A DNA stretch of 42,502 nt from Candidatus Poseidoniia archaeon (GCA_029936395.1 JAPYSW010000006.1:1-42502), one strand, 5' to 3'; counted from the first letter of the stretch, positions 26,593 through 34,746 are shown. The notes: generated from the letters alone by a model not told the origin. Numbers and translations are program-made.

Positions 26593-26883
26593 ATGAGCAG
26601 CTCTTATTCTTTACCGCCAATCTTACTTCTCCAAATCGAAGCTCTCGTCGATTCTGGACACTACAGCAGCAGATCTGATGTGGTAAAAGAAGCCTTACGT
26701 TTTTTGATGGAAAAGAAGAATCACTTGCGATATGCATCTGCAGTAGAAATATACAAAAAAGGTAAAGCAACTTTGACTAAAGGAGCTGAGATTGCAGGAG
26801 TTTCTCCAGATACTTTTAGAAATGTTTTAAACGATCAAGGGATATTAACACCAGACACCGTAGAGTGGGAATCAATAGAATAA
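26593..26883 (+). CDS. Ribbon-helix-helix regulator with UPF0175-like C-terminus
   Basis: 96 residues. Residues 5-42 (LPPILLLQIEALVDSGHYSS then RSDVVKEALRFLMEKK) match the ribbon-helix-helix DNA-binding fold of CopG/ParD type. Residues 48-84 (VEIYKKGKATLTKGAEIAGV followed by SPDTFRNVLNDQGI) match the helix-turn-helix of UPF0175-type antitoxin-like proteins. The product thus combines two small DNA-binding modules. There is no toxin gene beside it: the next gene (10 bases on) is a FolC-like ligase. It is divergent from the giant surface protein gene, with 83 bases holding both promoters and a tandem repeat, so regulation of that gene is a reasonable hypothesis. Confidence 0.85.
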   Translation: MSSSYSLPPILLLQIEALVDSGHYSSRSDVVKEALRFLMEKKNHLRYASAVEIYKKGKATLTKGAEIAGVSPDTFRNVLNDQGILTPDTVEWESIE

Positions 26884-26893
26884 TCTTTTAAAT

Positions 26894-27997
26894 ATGAATG
26901 GTCGTGAAAAAGAATACTTCAAAGCCATACAGTGGATAGACTCATTAAACCAAAATAAGATAATCCCCGGACTAACACGAATCACCAAATTAATGGATTG
27001 CCTAGATAACCCCCAGAATCGACTAAAAATTATAATGGTCGGTGGAACAAATGCTAAAGGGAGTACATGTCATAATCTAAATTATAACCTAAGTAAAGTA
27101 GGAGTGAGAACGGGTTGCTTCACATCACCTCATCTGCATTCTATAAGAGAAAGAATAAGAATTGGAAATAAAGAAATTACCATCGATGAATTTACTAAAG
27201 CTATCTTCAACTTGAAACATATTGATGAAGAACACAGTATAGGTGCCACATATTTTGAAATATTAACTGCATTAGCTTATTCGTATTTTAATGATAATAA
27301 AGTTGATTATGCAATCATGGAGATTGGACTTGGAGGTGAATGGGATGCTGTTAACATAGGAAATCCTGAAATTGCCATTCTAACTACACTCGGAATTGAT
27401 CATGTAGATTACTTAGGACATACTATAGAAGAAATTGCAATGACAAAGGCTAAAATTATAAGAGAAAGAACACTATTAATAACAGGATGGGAAAAAGAAT
27501 ATCACCAACACATTCCTAAATGTCAAAGCTTGGATTATAGTAAAAATATTGAAGAGTGGATAAATCTTGTTTTTCAAAAATTGGAAATTAAGGCCCCGAT
27601 TGAAATTATATCAATTCCGGGAAGATTTGAAAAATTTAAGAACTTCACTCTAGATGTAGCACATAATGAACAAGCTATGAGCTATTTGATAGAGAAGGAC
27701 AGTGACTATGAACATATAATTATAGGAATATTAAGTGATAAGAATGCAAAAAATATATTAAAGATATTGCCAATAAAGGCAAACATAATGGTTTGTAACT
27801 TACCCATATCAAGAAGTAATTCATCACAGGAATTATATAGAATAGCTAAAAGTATGAGCTATAGTTGTTCTGAATATGATAATGTGAAAGAAGCTATGAA
27901 TAACGTTAAAGAACAAAAAACTCTCGTTACAGGATCATTTTATACTGTTTCAGAGGGAAGACAATATTTAGAGTTGAAAGGACACAGTGAACTATAA
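26894..27997 (+). CDS. folC: FolC-like Mur ligase (folylpolyglutamate/dihydrofolate synthase)
   Basis: 367 residues, shorter than the usual 400-440. FolC enzymes use ATP to add glutamate to (dihydro)folate or dihydropteroate. Present: IIMVGGTNAKGSTCHNLNYN (ATP loop, normally GTNGKGST), FTSPHLHSIRERIRIGNKEI (the SPH signature), EIGLGGEWDAVN (usually GGRxDATN), LTTLGIDHVDYLGHTIEEIA, KAKIIRE, and FTLDVAHNEQAMSYLIE (usually DGAHNPxA). So the family is clear, but several conserved residues are changed and the middle domain is reduced. It could be a diverged FolC or a related ligase for another cofactor. It sits 10 bases after the RHH gene. Confidence 0.8.
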   Translation: MNGREKEYFKAIQWIDSLNQNKIIPGLTRITKLMDCLDNPQNRLKIIMVGGTNAKGSTCHNLNYNLSKVGVRTGCFTSPHLHSIRERIRIGNKEITIDEFTKAIFNLKHIDEEHSIGATYFEILTALAYSYFNDNKVDYAIMEIGLGGEWDAVNIGNPEIAILTTLGIDHVDYLGHTIEEIAMTKAKIIRERTLLITGWEKEYHQHIPKCQSLDYSKNIEEWINLVFQKLEIKAPIEIISIPGRFEKFKNFTLDVAHNEQAMSYLIEKDSDYEHIIIGILSDKNAKNILKILPIKANIMVCNLPISRSNSSQELYRIAKSMSYSCSEYDNVKEAMNNVKEQKTLVTGSFYTVSEGRQYLELKGHSEL

Positions 27998-28021
27998 TTA
28001 TCTAGCCTTTTTAGAGAAAAT

Positions 28022-28966
28022 ATGAAGAAAATAATTTCCATTGCATTCGTTGCTATTCTCTTGGGAACAACACTTGGCGGATGTATAGGCAATAGATTAT
28101 TTTCAACTGATGAAAATTCAACACCTATTACTTCACCAATATGGACAAAAGGAGATTTCTGGGAATATAGCATTAGAACTCCGGGACTTGAAATTTCAAC
28201 CACAATGGTTGTTTCAATTGATGACGATGATACCGACTATTACATTGGTACTGGTTCACTTGAAGATGCAAAAAGACACGCTGTTCTAAATTATAATCCA
28301 GCTATAGGGCGCGTCCAAATGTCAAATTTTGCAATATATGAAAAGAATATACCACAATTATTGTTGGATTTTCCATTAGAAAAGGATAAAGGATGGACCT
28401 TTGGATTATACGGCAAAGAACAATTTAATACCATAGTTACAGAAGTACAAGAAAACAGAGCAAACATGGTTGCTACTAGTTCAGATGGCGCTCGGATTGA
28501 TTATACCTTTGATAAAGAAGCAAGATGGTTGTCAAATTTTACTTTTACTGATTCAAATGGTGAAACTATTTTAGAAATGAAACTAGCAAATTATGGAAAA
28601 GGTTTCACTGGGAACGCCTATTTCTGCAGAGGTGGAGATTTGTATGACGAAAAATTTACTGGACCCGAAGTAAGTGTATATGATACGATTTATATTAACG
28701 AAGGGCATGATAGATACGGAGATTGGGATTATATCATATACTTTTTAAATGCAAATATAGGAAGCTCAGGTAGTGGTGAAATAGTATTAAGAGACCACTT
28801 GGAAACCGATATTCTCGTAGAGACACTAAGTCCAGGAACTAATATGCATGAAATGGGTACTGTGGGTGGTTCAAGTGGAAATTGGACATTCGAGATTTCA
28901 TTAACTGGTGATGCTGAAGTTCGAATGAGAATTGCTGGCGCAATACAATATACCTACGCTGTATAA
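28022..28966 (+). CDS. Secreted lipoprotein of unknown function
   Basis: 314 residues. A short charged start and hydrophobic stretch end in a lipobox, LLGTTLGGC, with the lipidation Cys near residue 21, as in archaeal lipoproteins. The rest looks all-beta: a first part around WTKGDFWEYSIRTPGLEIST, a second around TFDKEARWLSNFTFTDSNGE, and a C-terminal module (from about 205) starting after FCRGGDLYDEKF. There is no membrane helix after the lipobox. A TATA-like CTATAATTA at 27991-28000 is about 25 bases before the ATG. The 3' end abuts the convergent DUF655 gene with no gap. No family is recognised. Confidence 0.75.
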   Translation: MKKIISIAFVAILLGTTLGGCIGNRLFSTDENSTPITSPIWTKGDFWEYSIRTPGLEISTTMVVSIDDDDTDYYIGTGSLEDAKRHAVLNYNPAIGRVQMSNFAIYEKNIPQLLLDFPLEKDKGWTFGLYGKEQFNTIVTEVQENRANMVATSSDGARIDYTFDKEARWLSNFTFTDSNGETILEMKLANYGKGFTGNAYFCRGGDLYDEKFTGPEVSVYDTIYINEGHDRYGDWDYIIYFLNANIGSSGSGEIVLRDHLETDILVETLSPGTNMHEMGTVGGSSGNWTFEISLTGDAEVRMRIAGAIQYTYAV

Positions 28967-29506
28967 TTATCGGACAAATAGCCGGTACTTTTGGTCAGTT
29001 TCTCTAATTTCATTTTCAATTCTTTGTGAAATATATTTTTCCGGATTTCTAAAGTTAGGTATTTTTTCTTCCATTTCTTTAAATGTACTATATGGTCTGT
29101 TACTGACTATTACATTCATTGTTTTCTTACCCAAACCAGGAATTAACTCAAGTGAATGATACCTACGAGAAATAGGTCCGGCATTATTGTAAAATTGAAT
29201 GAATTTTTCTTCACTTTCTTTAACTATTTCATCTAAAACAAAGGCCAATTCAGACTGTGCTGTATGAGTTAATTCAACAAAATCAACTCGCGCTCTAACA
29301 TGATCTATCTGCGTTCTTTCTTCAGTTTCTTTGCCAATATAACATCTATCACCAATATTTATTACTGCATCAGCTATAGGCTCCATATCAAATATCTTAA
29401 ATTCCTCGATACCTAAACCATAAACTACTGGTTCTCTTCGGAAACGCCTTTTACTGTCTGGCCTTCCATCAGGCAATACATCTAAAATATACGCGTAATC
29501 TTCCAT
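28967..29506 (-). CDS. DUF655 family protein (predicted RNA/DNA-binding)
   Basis: 179 residues. This is the archaeal DUF655 family, always found in translation-gene clusters: start DYAYILDVLPDGRPDSKRRF, middle IGDRCYIGKETEERTQIDHV, and a helix-hairpin-helix segment HSLELIPGLGKKTMNVIVSN. An OB-like fold plus HhH suggests nucleic-acid binding; its cellular job is not established. It follows rpoF after 3 bases and is the last gene in the pus10-eL21-rpoF run, the standard archaeal order. The stop touches the convergent lipoprotein gene. Confidence 0.92.
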   Translation of the reverse strand: MEDYAYILDVLPDGRPDSKRRFRREPVVYGLGIEEFKIFDMEPIADAVINIGDRCYIGKETEERTQIDHVRARVDFVELTHTAQSELAFVLDEIVKESEEKFIQFYNNAGPISRRYHSLELIPGLGKKTMNVIVSNRPYSTFKEMEEKIPNFRNPEKYISQRIENEIRETDQKYRLFVR

Positions 29507-29509
29507 AAA

Positions 29510-30004
29510 TCATGCACCCTTAGTCTCCTTAACGGCACTAATTATAGACTCTATTTCTTCTTTACCTAATGAGAAACGCTCACGTGCAAAAATCGAACGC
29601 ACATCATCAGGATGCATCGGTAAGATATCCGCAATTTTTGCAGCATAATAATCATCAACATGTTCTAACTCAATAACCTTAGCCATTATTTCTTTGGATT
29701 CTTTTGGTAGACTCTGGGCTAATAAACGAACATGATCTAAAGCTAATTTGTGTTCATACTGTATCTGCTCAATCAAGTTTAGCCTTGTTGAACCACATGA
29801 GTCACAAGTGGGACCTACTGGAGCCTCTGAATCTTCATCACCATCTTCAGATGGTTTTTCAACTACTGGTTCTATATCTGGAACTGCTTGAAAGTTACCA
29901 CATTCAATACATCTTAATCTATTCTCGCGAACACTTAATTCCTTTTCTAATAATTCCTTTACGTCTCCTAGTGGGATTGGTTCAGGTTGTGATTCTATTT
30001 CCAT
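29510..30004 (-). CDS. rpoF: RNA polymerase subunit Rpo4/RpoF with zinc-ribbon insertion
   Basis: 164 residues, against about 110-120 for most archaeal Rpo4. The family core is clear: IPLGDVKELLEKELSVRENR at the N-terminus, then YEHKLALDHVRLLAQSLP, YYAAKIADILPMHPDDVRSI and FARERFSLGKEEIESIISAV (HRDC-like). It pairs with Rpo7 to form the polymerase stalk. Between helices 1 and 2 sits an insert of about 47 residues holding C32-x2-C35 and C67-x2-C70, a likely zinc ribbon, with an acidic linker (KPSEDGDEDSEAP) between the pairs. I take this as a lineage-specific elaboration. A Shine-Dalgarno-like AAGGAG lies about 6 bases before the ATG. It follows eL21 after 9 bases. Confidence 0.9.
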   Translation of the reverse strand: MEIESQPEPIPLGDVKELLEKELSVRENRLRCIECGNFQAVPDIEPVVEKPSEDGDEDSEAPVGPTCDSCGSTRLNLIEQIQYEHKLALDHVRLLAQSLPKESKEIMAKVIELEHVDDYYAAKIADILPMHPDDVRSIFARERFSLGKEEIESIISAVKETKGA

Positions 30005-30013
30005 TTTAGCTCC

Positions 30014-30307
30014 TTAATTTGCCTTTCTTAAATGCTCTGGACGGATTATTAAGTCCTTGTCCATTTTTCCTACACGGGTACGGACCACATATGCTTTGCC
30101 CTGACTTCCTGTAACTTTACCAGTAAGACCATGAAAACGATGATGAGGTTGTCCTTTATGATAAGAAGGATCTATCACTACATTAACGGTATCTCCATCA
30201 TTAAATGTTTGCAGAGAACGTGTAATCGGAGATAAGCCTCGCTCTCTTGCTGGGCGAGATAGCTTGTGGCGTGAACCACTTCTCAAACCTTGGGATCGTT
30301 TAGTCAT
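30014..30307 (-). CDS. rpl21e: Ribosomal protein eL21
   Basis: 97 residues, the normal length for archaeal eL21, a large-subunit protein. The start TKRSQGLRSGSRHKLSRPAR and the later GDTVNVVIDPSYHKGQPHHR and GKVTGSQGKAYVVRTRVG are conserved family positions; GKVTG is in the SH3-like barrel. It overlaps the end of pus10 by 8 bases and is followed by rpoF, the usual archaeal arrangement. Base composition and codons match neighbours. Confidence 0.97.
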   Translation of the reverse strand: MTKRSQGLRSGSRHKLSRPARERGLSPITRSLQTFNDGDTVNVVIDPSYHKGQPHHRFHGLTGKVTGSQGKAYVVRTRVGKMDKDLIIRPEHLRKAN

Positions 30308-31544
30308 TTTTTTCCTCTTTTACTTGAAGATGTAAGTTAAGGACATCCAAAACTTCAACCTTGCATTTAGCATCAATCAACGATGTGAGACTAGGGACTG
30401 TTCGTCCGTCATCACCACTAACAAGTTCACGTATGTAAGTACCGTGCTGAGCCCGAATCACTAGTTCTGCCATTCCATCTGTAAAGGAGACTACATCTAC
30501 GCTATTAACTAGACGGGGGCGGACCAGATCAGCTCGACGGTGTGAAACACGTGTAGGTGTCCGTTGTTCGATAACTGTGCTCGTCAACCTCTGCGCACCT
30601 TTCTTAAGGCTTTCGATTGAAATTTTATCTGAAATTGAGATATCCACTCGATAAGTTTTATCACAGGCTGTATTCTTTAATTCAGCCACTCTAGGTCTCT
30701 TTACAAATTTGAATTTTGAAGCTTTAATCCGGCCTTTATTTTCAGTATTAACTTTCTTTTCAATTTCTAGAAGGTCTAGATCTCTATTCTTAGGCATACG
30801 AAGTTCTAAGACAAATGGACGCCCGCTACCAAGCATAGCTGCATCAATGTCCTCTCTACCCATACCGTGGAATAAATCTTCACTACAAGAACTTGCAATT
30901 ATAAAATGATTAGCAATCAACGATTGAACTGAGTCCGGATATAATTGACCTGTATTATTACATTTACCACAGCCAATCCCTTTACAACTATGACATGGCC
31001 AACGTGTTTGAGGGACTGTTCTATCGTATTTGTTATAGTTGCCTTCGATAAATAAGGACTTTATTTCTAAATTTACAACGTCATAACCTGTATCTATTAT
31101 AGCAACTGCATCAGGATTATCCATCAAAGTCTCAATCCTTGCTTTTTTGTATACACTGATTCCTATTTCTCTATTTAATTGAGATTTAAGAGCCTCTCCT
31201 AAATCGTCTCCAAATAATAACTGAAATTCAACTTCTTTCTTAAGAATGTCTTTATCAACAATTGTACCTATCTTAAAACTCGAAATTGAAAAATCTGAAA
31301 AAGATTCGAGAACTAACTCCCTAAAATTAGGAATTTCTGAGATCAAGCCTTCACAAATTGTACAATCTGATTCCTCTGATATTAATAAGTCTTGTAATTC
31401 ATTATCTTCCTTAATTTCTAACTGATTAAGGATTTCTATACCTCTTTCACGATTATCCAAGCCAAAACCTATTTTACCAAAAGCTCTACCAAGACAAGAT
31501 AAACAAAATGGGGCAAATTTTTCTATTTCATTTAATTTCATCAT
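30300..31544 (-). CDS. pus10: tRNA pseudouridine synthase Pus10
   Basis: 414 residues. Pus10 makes pseudouridine 54 and 55 in the T-arm of archaeal tRNAs. The N-terminal zinc module has C14-x2-C17 and C61-x2-C64, and a middle region contains WPCHSCKGIGCGKCNNTG, more cysteine pairs than usual. The THUMP-like part precedes the catalytic core: HGMGREDIDAAMLGSGRPFV holds the catalytic Asp, followed by LELRMPKNRDLDLLEIEK. The final region RTPTRVSHRRADLVRPRLV and QHGTYIRELVSGDDGRTVPS is typical of the family. The start is one of two adjacent ATGs and overlaps the GDPD gene by 17 bases. Confidence 0.95.
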   Translation of the reverse strand: MMKLNEIEKFAPFCLSCLGRAFGKIGFGLDNRERGIEILNQLEIKEDNELQDLLISEESDCTICEGLISEIPNFRELVLESFSDFSISSFKIGTIVDKDILKKEVEFQLLFGDDLGEALKSQLNREIGISVYKKARIETLMDNPDAVAIIDTGYDVVNLEIKSLFIEGNYNKYDRTVPQTRWPCHSCKGIGCGKCNNTGQLYPDSVQSLIANHFIIASSCSEDLFHGMGREDIDAAMLGSGRPFVLELRMPKNRDLDLLEIEKKVNTENKGRIKASKFKFVKRPRVAELKNTACDKTYRVDISISDKISIESLKKGAQRLTSTVIEQRTPTRVSHRRADLVRPRLVNSVDVVSFTDGMAELVIRAQHGTYIRELVSGDDGRTVPSLTSLIDAKCKVEVLDVLNLHLQVKEEKND

Positions 31545-32244
31545 TGTATATAGATTTCCTAATTTTCAGTGCTATTTCGGGTATGTCTGTTACTACCGAA
31601 TATATCTCTTGATGAATAAGTGTCTTCAATAAGTCTTGGTCATTAACTGTCCAAACCAGTATAGGGATTTTCTTTCTTACAAATCTATTGATCCAACCTG
31701 CTTCATAAATCTTATAATATGGCGATATAAAATCAGCACCACTTGTCTTAAAATTGTAAAGAAATAGGGATTCATAGATAACTTCTAAGAGTTGAGTAGG
31801 ACTAACTTCGGAACCAAGAAGCATTCCTACTTTGATTTTATCATCTATCTCTTTAACTTTTCTAACAACATCTATATTGAAAGATGTAACAATAAAATCA
31901 TTGTACTCGAAATAGTCTAATATTATGGAAATAATCTCTTTTTCATATCCAGACTCTTTAAATTCAAAATCCATTTCAATCCTATCCTTAGATGTCCAAA
32001 GAACTTGTTCTAATGTAGGTATATTTGGATTAATTTCTATTATTTCAGAATAATCCATGTCCTTCAAAAGAACTCCATTTAATGTAGGATCGTGAAAGCA
32101 GATAATTTGGGAATCTTTTGTTTTTCTAATATCTACTTCAACCATATCTATGCTTAGATTAATTACATCATTAATCGCTTGAAGTGTATTATCTTCACTA
32201 TTTTTCGATGTACGGCCTCTATGTGAAATTATCTTTGTAACCAT
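31528..32244 (-). CDS. Glycerophosphodiester phosphodiesterase (GDPD) family
   Basis: 238 residues, the usual size. GDPD enzymes split glycerophosphodiesters into an alcohol and glycerol phosphate. Seen: KIISHRGRTS (first catalytic His), SEDNTLQA, VEVDIRKTKDSQIICFHDPTL (metal ligands and second His), RIEMDFEFKE (EFE-like strand), LVWTVNDQ and VVTDIP. One change: in most members the second motif is PENT with a metal-binding Glu, whereas here it reads EDNT, so Asp replaces Glu. No signal peptide, so it should act in the cytosol, perhaps on lipid head-group products. It is the first gene of the run into pus10. Confidence 0.88.
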   Translation of the reverse strand: MVTKIISHRGRTSKNSEDNTLQAINDVINLSIDMVEVDIRKTKDSQIICFHDPTLNGVLLKDMDYSEIIEINPNIPTLEQVLWTSKDRIEMDFEFKESGYEKEIISIILDYFEYNDFIVTSFNIDVVRKVKEIDDKIKVGMLLGSEVSPTQLLEVIYESLFLYNFKTSGADFISPYYKIYEAGWINRFVRKKIPILVWTVNDQDLLKTLIHQEIYSVVTDIPEIALKIRKSIYNDEIK

Positions 32245-32270
32245 GTTAACTGTATATCCTATAGGACATG

Positions 32271-32280
32271 TTTAAATATT
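32271..32280 (-). promoter_or_regulatory. Candidate TATA box of the GDPD operon
   Basis: The minus strand carries AATATTTAAA, about 31 bases before the ATG at 32244, so the whole GDPD-pus10-eL21-rpoF-DUF655 run could start here. TATA-like match is good; the start site is inferred. Confidence 0.4.
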
Positions 32281-32312
32281 AAATAGTGTTAGTAGCTAGT
32301 GATTAGAGAACC

Positions 32313-33068
32313 ATGGATAATGACTCTAAAGAAAGTGGAATGTCTGGCAAAATAGAAGATTTGATTGTTGATTTGGGCAATGAACGTTTTATGACTAGAA
32401 ATGAGGCCTTGAATAATCTAAAAGGAATGCTACCGGCACATGAAAGAGCAATATCTTCAGAACTTGTAAGATGGATTCAACTTTATGGTAAATCTGACGT
32501 GGGCAGTAGTGCCTCTTTTGTTAACAAGGCTGCAATGGATTTATTTCAAAGCATGACTGAAAAGGGGCTTGAACCTCTTATCAACATCGGCCTTAAAGAT
32601 GGAGATTTTTTTGCGAGAAGAACTGTAATGGATGCCATTGGTAGAACCGGGCGAATGTCTGTTTTACCATATTTAATCCGAGGAATGGATGATGATGACA
32701 AATATACTCGCTGGCAAGCTGCTAAAGGTTTGGCCAGATTTGCAGGATCGAGTGAAGCTCGTGAAGCTTTAGTCAAAGGACTTGCAGACAATGATCCACA
32801 TGTTCGTAGAAGAGCTGGACGATCATTAGAAAAATTTGGAGGAGTGGGGCCTGCAGAGGATAAAGTGGAGGGACCAATGGAAGAAGGCGGTGAAGGAGAT
32901 ATTGACGGCGATGGAATTCCCGATTCTAAAGATGAAGAACCAAGAATAGCCGAGGATGAGACTCCGAATTATTCATCTATGACTGTTGCCAAATTGAAAG
33001 ATATCCTCAAGGAAAAAGGATTATCTGTTTCAGGTAAAAAGGCAGATTTGATTAAAAGACTACAATAA
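32313..33068 (+). CDS. HEAT-repeat protein with C-terminal SAP domain
   Basis: 251 residues, no signal or membrane helix. Residues about 10-180 are HEAT-like helical pairs: FMTRNEALNNLKGMLPAHER, FFARRTVMDAIGRTGRMSVL, YTRWQAAKGLARFAGSSEAR, HVRRRAGRSLEKFGG. A short loop follows, DIDGDGIPDSKDEEP (about 200-214), with the Asp spacing of a thrombospondin type 3 calcium loop, odd for a cytosolic protein. The last 35 residues are a SAP domain (SSMTVAKLKDILKEKGLSVS then GKKADLIKRL), which usually binds AT-rich DNA or RNA. A scaffold that brings proteins to nucleic acid is a fair guess; no family-level function is known. Its stop is 4 bases from the convergent AsnRS gene. Confidence 0.85.
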   Translation: MDNDSKESGMSGKIEDLIVDLGNERFMTRNEALNNLKGMLPAHERAISSELVRWIQLYGKSDVGSSASFVNKAAMDLFQSMTEKGLEPLINIGLKDGDFFARRTVMDAIGRTGRMSVLPYLIRGMDDDDKYTRWQAAKGLARFAGSSEAREALVKGLADNDPHVRRRAGRSLEKFGGVGPAEDKVEGPMEEGGEGDIDGDGIPDSKDEEPRIAEDETPNYSSMTVAKLKDILKEKGLSVSGKKADLIKRLQ

Positions 33069-33072
33069 TAAA

Positions 33073-34419
33073 TTAAGGAGTAGTCCTTCGCATTGTACGA
33101 GGGAATGGAATCACATGCTTGATATGATCTGAACCACATATCCAACTAACTGTTCGGTCTAACCCAAGACCAAAACCTGAATGTGGAACACTACCAAATT
33201 TTCTAATGTCTAAATACCACCCATAAGATTCAGGCTCTAAACCTTCTTCTCTAATTCTTTCTACAAGCTCATCAGGAGACCAAACTCTCTCACCTCCACC
33301 AATTATTTCACCATAACCTTCCGGAGCTAATAAGTCATGACAAACGAGAGACTTAGGGTCACTTGGATCAGGTCTGTGATAGAATCCCTTTTCTCTTGGA
33401 AAGTTAGTTATGTAAACTGGAGACTTCAAATTTTGGGTAAGTGCTTTCTCTTCCTTATAACCAAAATCATCGCCCCATGCTAAATCAAAACCCATTGAAT
33501 TCAATTTATCAATAACTTCTTCATACTTCATTTTATCAAATGGAGCTTTAATATTTTCAAGGACTGAAATGTCACGGCCCAATTGCTCTAACTCAGACCT
33601 ATTCTCTTCTAAAACTTTCTTAATTATATAAACAATCATTCCTTCTTCGAATTCCATCATCTGATGATTATGTGTCCATGCAGCTTCTACTTCCGCATGC
33701 CAAAATTCAGTTAAATGACGACGAGTACGAGATTTTTCAGCCCTGAATGAAGGTGCTACTGTAAAAATATTTTCTAAACCAAACATAGAAGCTTCGGCAT
33801 ATAATTGCCAGGATTGACTAAGATGCGCATAGAACTTCTGCCCGGATTTTTCAGTTTCATCATCATAATGAACATTGAATAACGTTGAACCTCCTTCACA
33901 AGCTGAGGTTGTAAAACTAGGAGATTGTATCTCAGTATAATCTAAATTCTGCCAATAATCTCTAAAAGCCTTGAAAACGGTAGAACGAATCTTAAGAGCT
34001 GAAACCATATTTCGACTACGTAACCACAAATGACGATTATTCAACAGATGTTCATCGCTCTGATCCTTTGTTATCGGAAACGCCTCTGCAAAATGAACCA
34101 CATTAAAGCTAGTTGCCCGAATTTCAAAACCACCTGGTGCTCTCTCATCAGCCACAACTAAACCATCTAAAACTACTGAAGACTCAACCAATGCTTTTCC
34201 GGCATTAACAAAATCAGATTTGTCAACATTGTTCTTAGATACGGTACATTGAATTATCCCTGTAGAATCTCTAATAATTACAAAAGCAAGCTTACCTGAA
34301 GAACGTGTTCGATATATCCATCCTCTTAATTTAACATTGCCTTTGACTCGACTACTTAATATTTCACCAATCGGTGTATAAGTTACATCGTCTGGAAATT
34401 CAGGATATTTCATTGACAT
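33073..34419 (-). CDS. asnS: Asparaginyl-tRNA synthetase
   Basis: 448 residues from the ATG at 34419. The frame remains open to an ATG at 34482, but the added 21 residues (MYYIKVNRTFTRKYYDGGSN and R) are unlike the family, and a start there would sit 5 bases from the divergent zinc-ribbon gene. Class IIb features: OB-fold anticodon domain (GNVKLRGWIYRTRSSGKLAF), then motif 2 (APSFRAEKSRTRRHLTEFWH), GYGEIIGGGERVW and motif 3 (HSGFGLGLDRTVSWICG). These match archaeal and eukaryotic AsnRS rather than AspRS, as seen in the SACEGGSTLF region. It charges tRNA-Asn directly, so this organism should not rely only on the amidotransferase route. Confidence 0.93.
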   Translation of the reverse strand: MSMKYPEFPDDVTYTPIGEILSSRVKGNVKLRGWIYRTRSSGKLAFVIIRDSTGIIQCTVSKNNVDKSDFVNAGKALVESSVVLDGLVVADERAPGGFEIRATSFNVVHFAEAFPITKDQSDEHLLNNRHLWLRSRNMVSALKIRSTVFKAFRDYWQNLDYTEIQSPSFTTSACEGGSTLFNVHYDDETEKSGQKFYAHLSQSWQLYAEASMFGLENIFTVAPSFRAEKSRTRRHLTEFWHAEVEAAWTHNHQMMEFEEGMIVYIIKKVLEENRSELEQLGRDISVLENIKAPFDKMKYEEVIDKLNSMGFDLAWGDDFGYKEEKALTQNLKSPVYITNFPREKGFYHRPDPSDPKSLVCHDLLAPEGYGEIIGGGERVWSPDELVERIREEGLEPESYGWYLDIRKFGSVPHSGFGLGLDRTVSWICGSDHIKHVIPFPRTMRRTTP

Positions 34420-34460
34420 CCGATTAGACCCACCATCATAATACTTTCTAGTGAAAGTTC

Positions 34461-34472
34461 TATTTACTTTAA
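34461..34472 (+). promoter_or_regulatory. Candidate TATA box of the zinc-ribbon gene
   Basis: TATTTACTTTAA lies about 22-27 bases before the GTG at 34488. It is in the intergenic stretch left when asnS starts at 34419, which supports that shorter asnS start. Confidence 0.35.
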
Positions 34473-34487
34473 TGTAATACATGACAT

Positions 34488-34700
34488 GTGCTAGGAGTTA
34501 TATCTTGTCCCAAATGCAAAAATGTTTGCGGAATTGATTTGGAACAAAAAAGTAAGAAGTGCATAAAATGCAATTATAATATCAAAATAAAAAAAGTTAA
34601 AATTTGGGTAAAAACAATAGAACGCTCTAATCTTCCTGAATTGATTAAAAAAGTTAAGGAAAAAATTGAAAATCCAAGCCCAAACATTAGAGATTATTAA
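34488..34700 (+). CDS. Small archaeal zinc-ribbon protein (DUF1922-like)
   Basis: 70 residues from a GTG at 34488. The first 30 residues form a zinc ribbon: SCPKCKNVCGIDLEQKSKKC and IKCNYNIKIK with two C-x2-C pairs, plus an extra Cys. A basic strand-rich part (KIKKVKIWVKTIERS) and a helix (PELIKKVKEKIEN) follow. The layout resembles the DUF1922-type zinc-ribbon family of archaea, but the match is by eye. A nucleic-acid or protein-binding role is likely. The next gene, the probable eL41 gene, starts 46 bases after the stop with its own TATA box. Confidence 0.75.
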   Translation: MLGVISCPKCKNVCGIDLEQKSKKCIKCNYNIKIKKVKIWVKTIERSNLPELIKKVKEKIENPSPNIRDY

Positions 34701-34710
34701 AGAGGTCTGA

Positions 34711-34720
34711 TTTTATATAC
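34711..34720 (+). promoter_or_regulatory. TATA box of the eL41 gene
   Basis: TTTTATATAC is the best TATA-like match in this stretch, centred about 32 bases before the ATG at 34747, with a purine-rich stretch (AAAGAGG) before it. It predicts a leader of about 6 bases. Confidence 0.55.
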
Positions 34721-34746
34721 GGTGTGCGAGTGCGACCAACCTAATA

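Noticed and set aside
26579-26770. Minus-strand frame opposite the RHH gene as a possible toxin
   Set aside because: It is the shadow of the RHH gene in another frame, Cys-rich and low in plausible motifs, with no toxin signature.
34420-34482. N-terminal extension of AsnRS from the ATG at 34482
   Set aside because: The added residues are unlike the family, and the region holds the probable promoter of the divergent zinc-ribbon gene.
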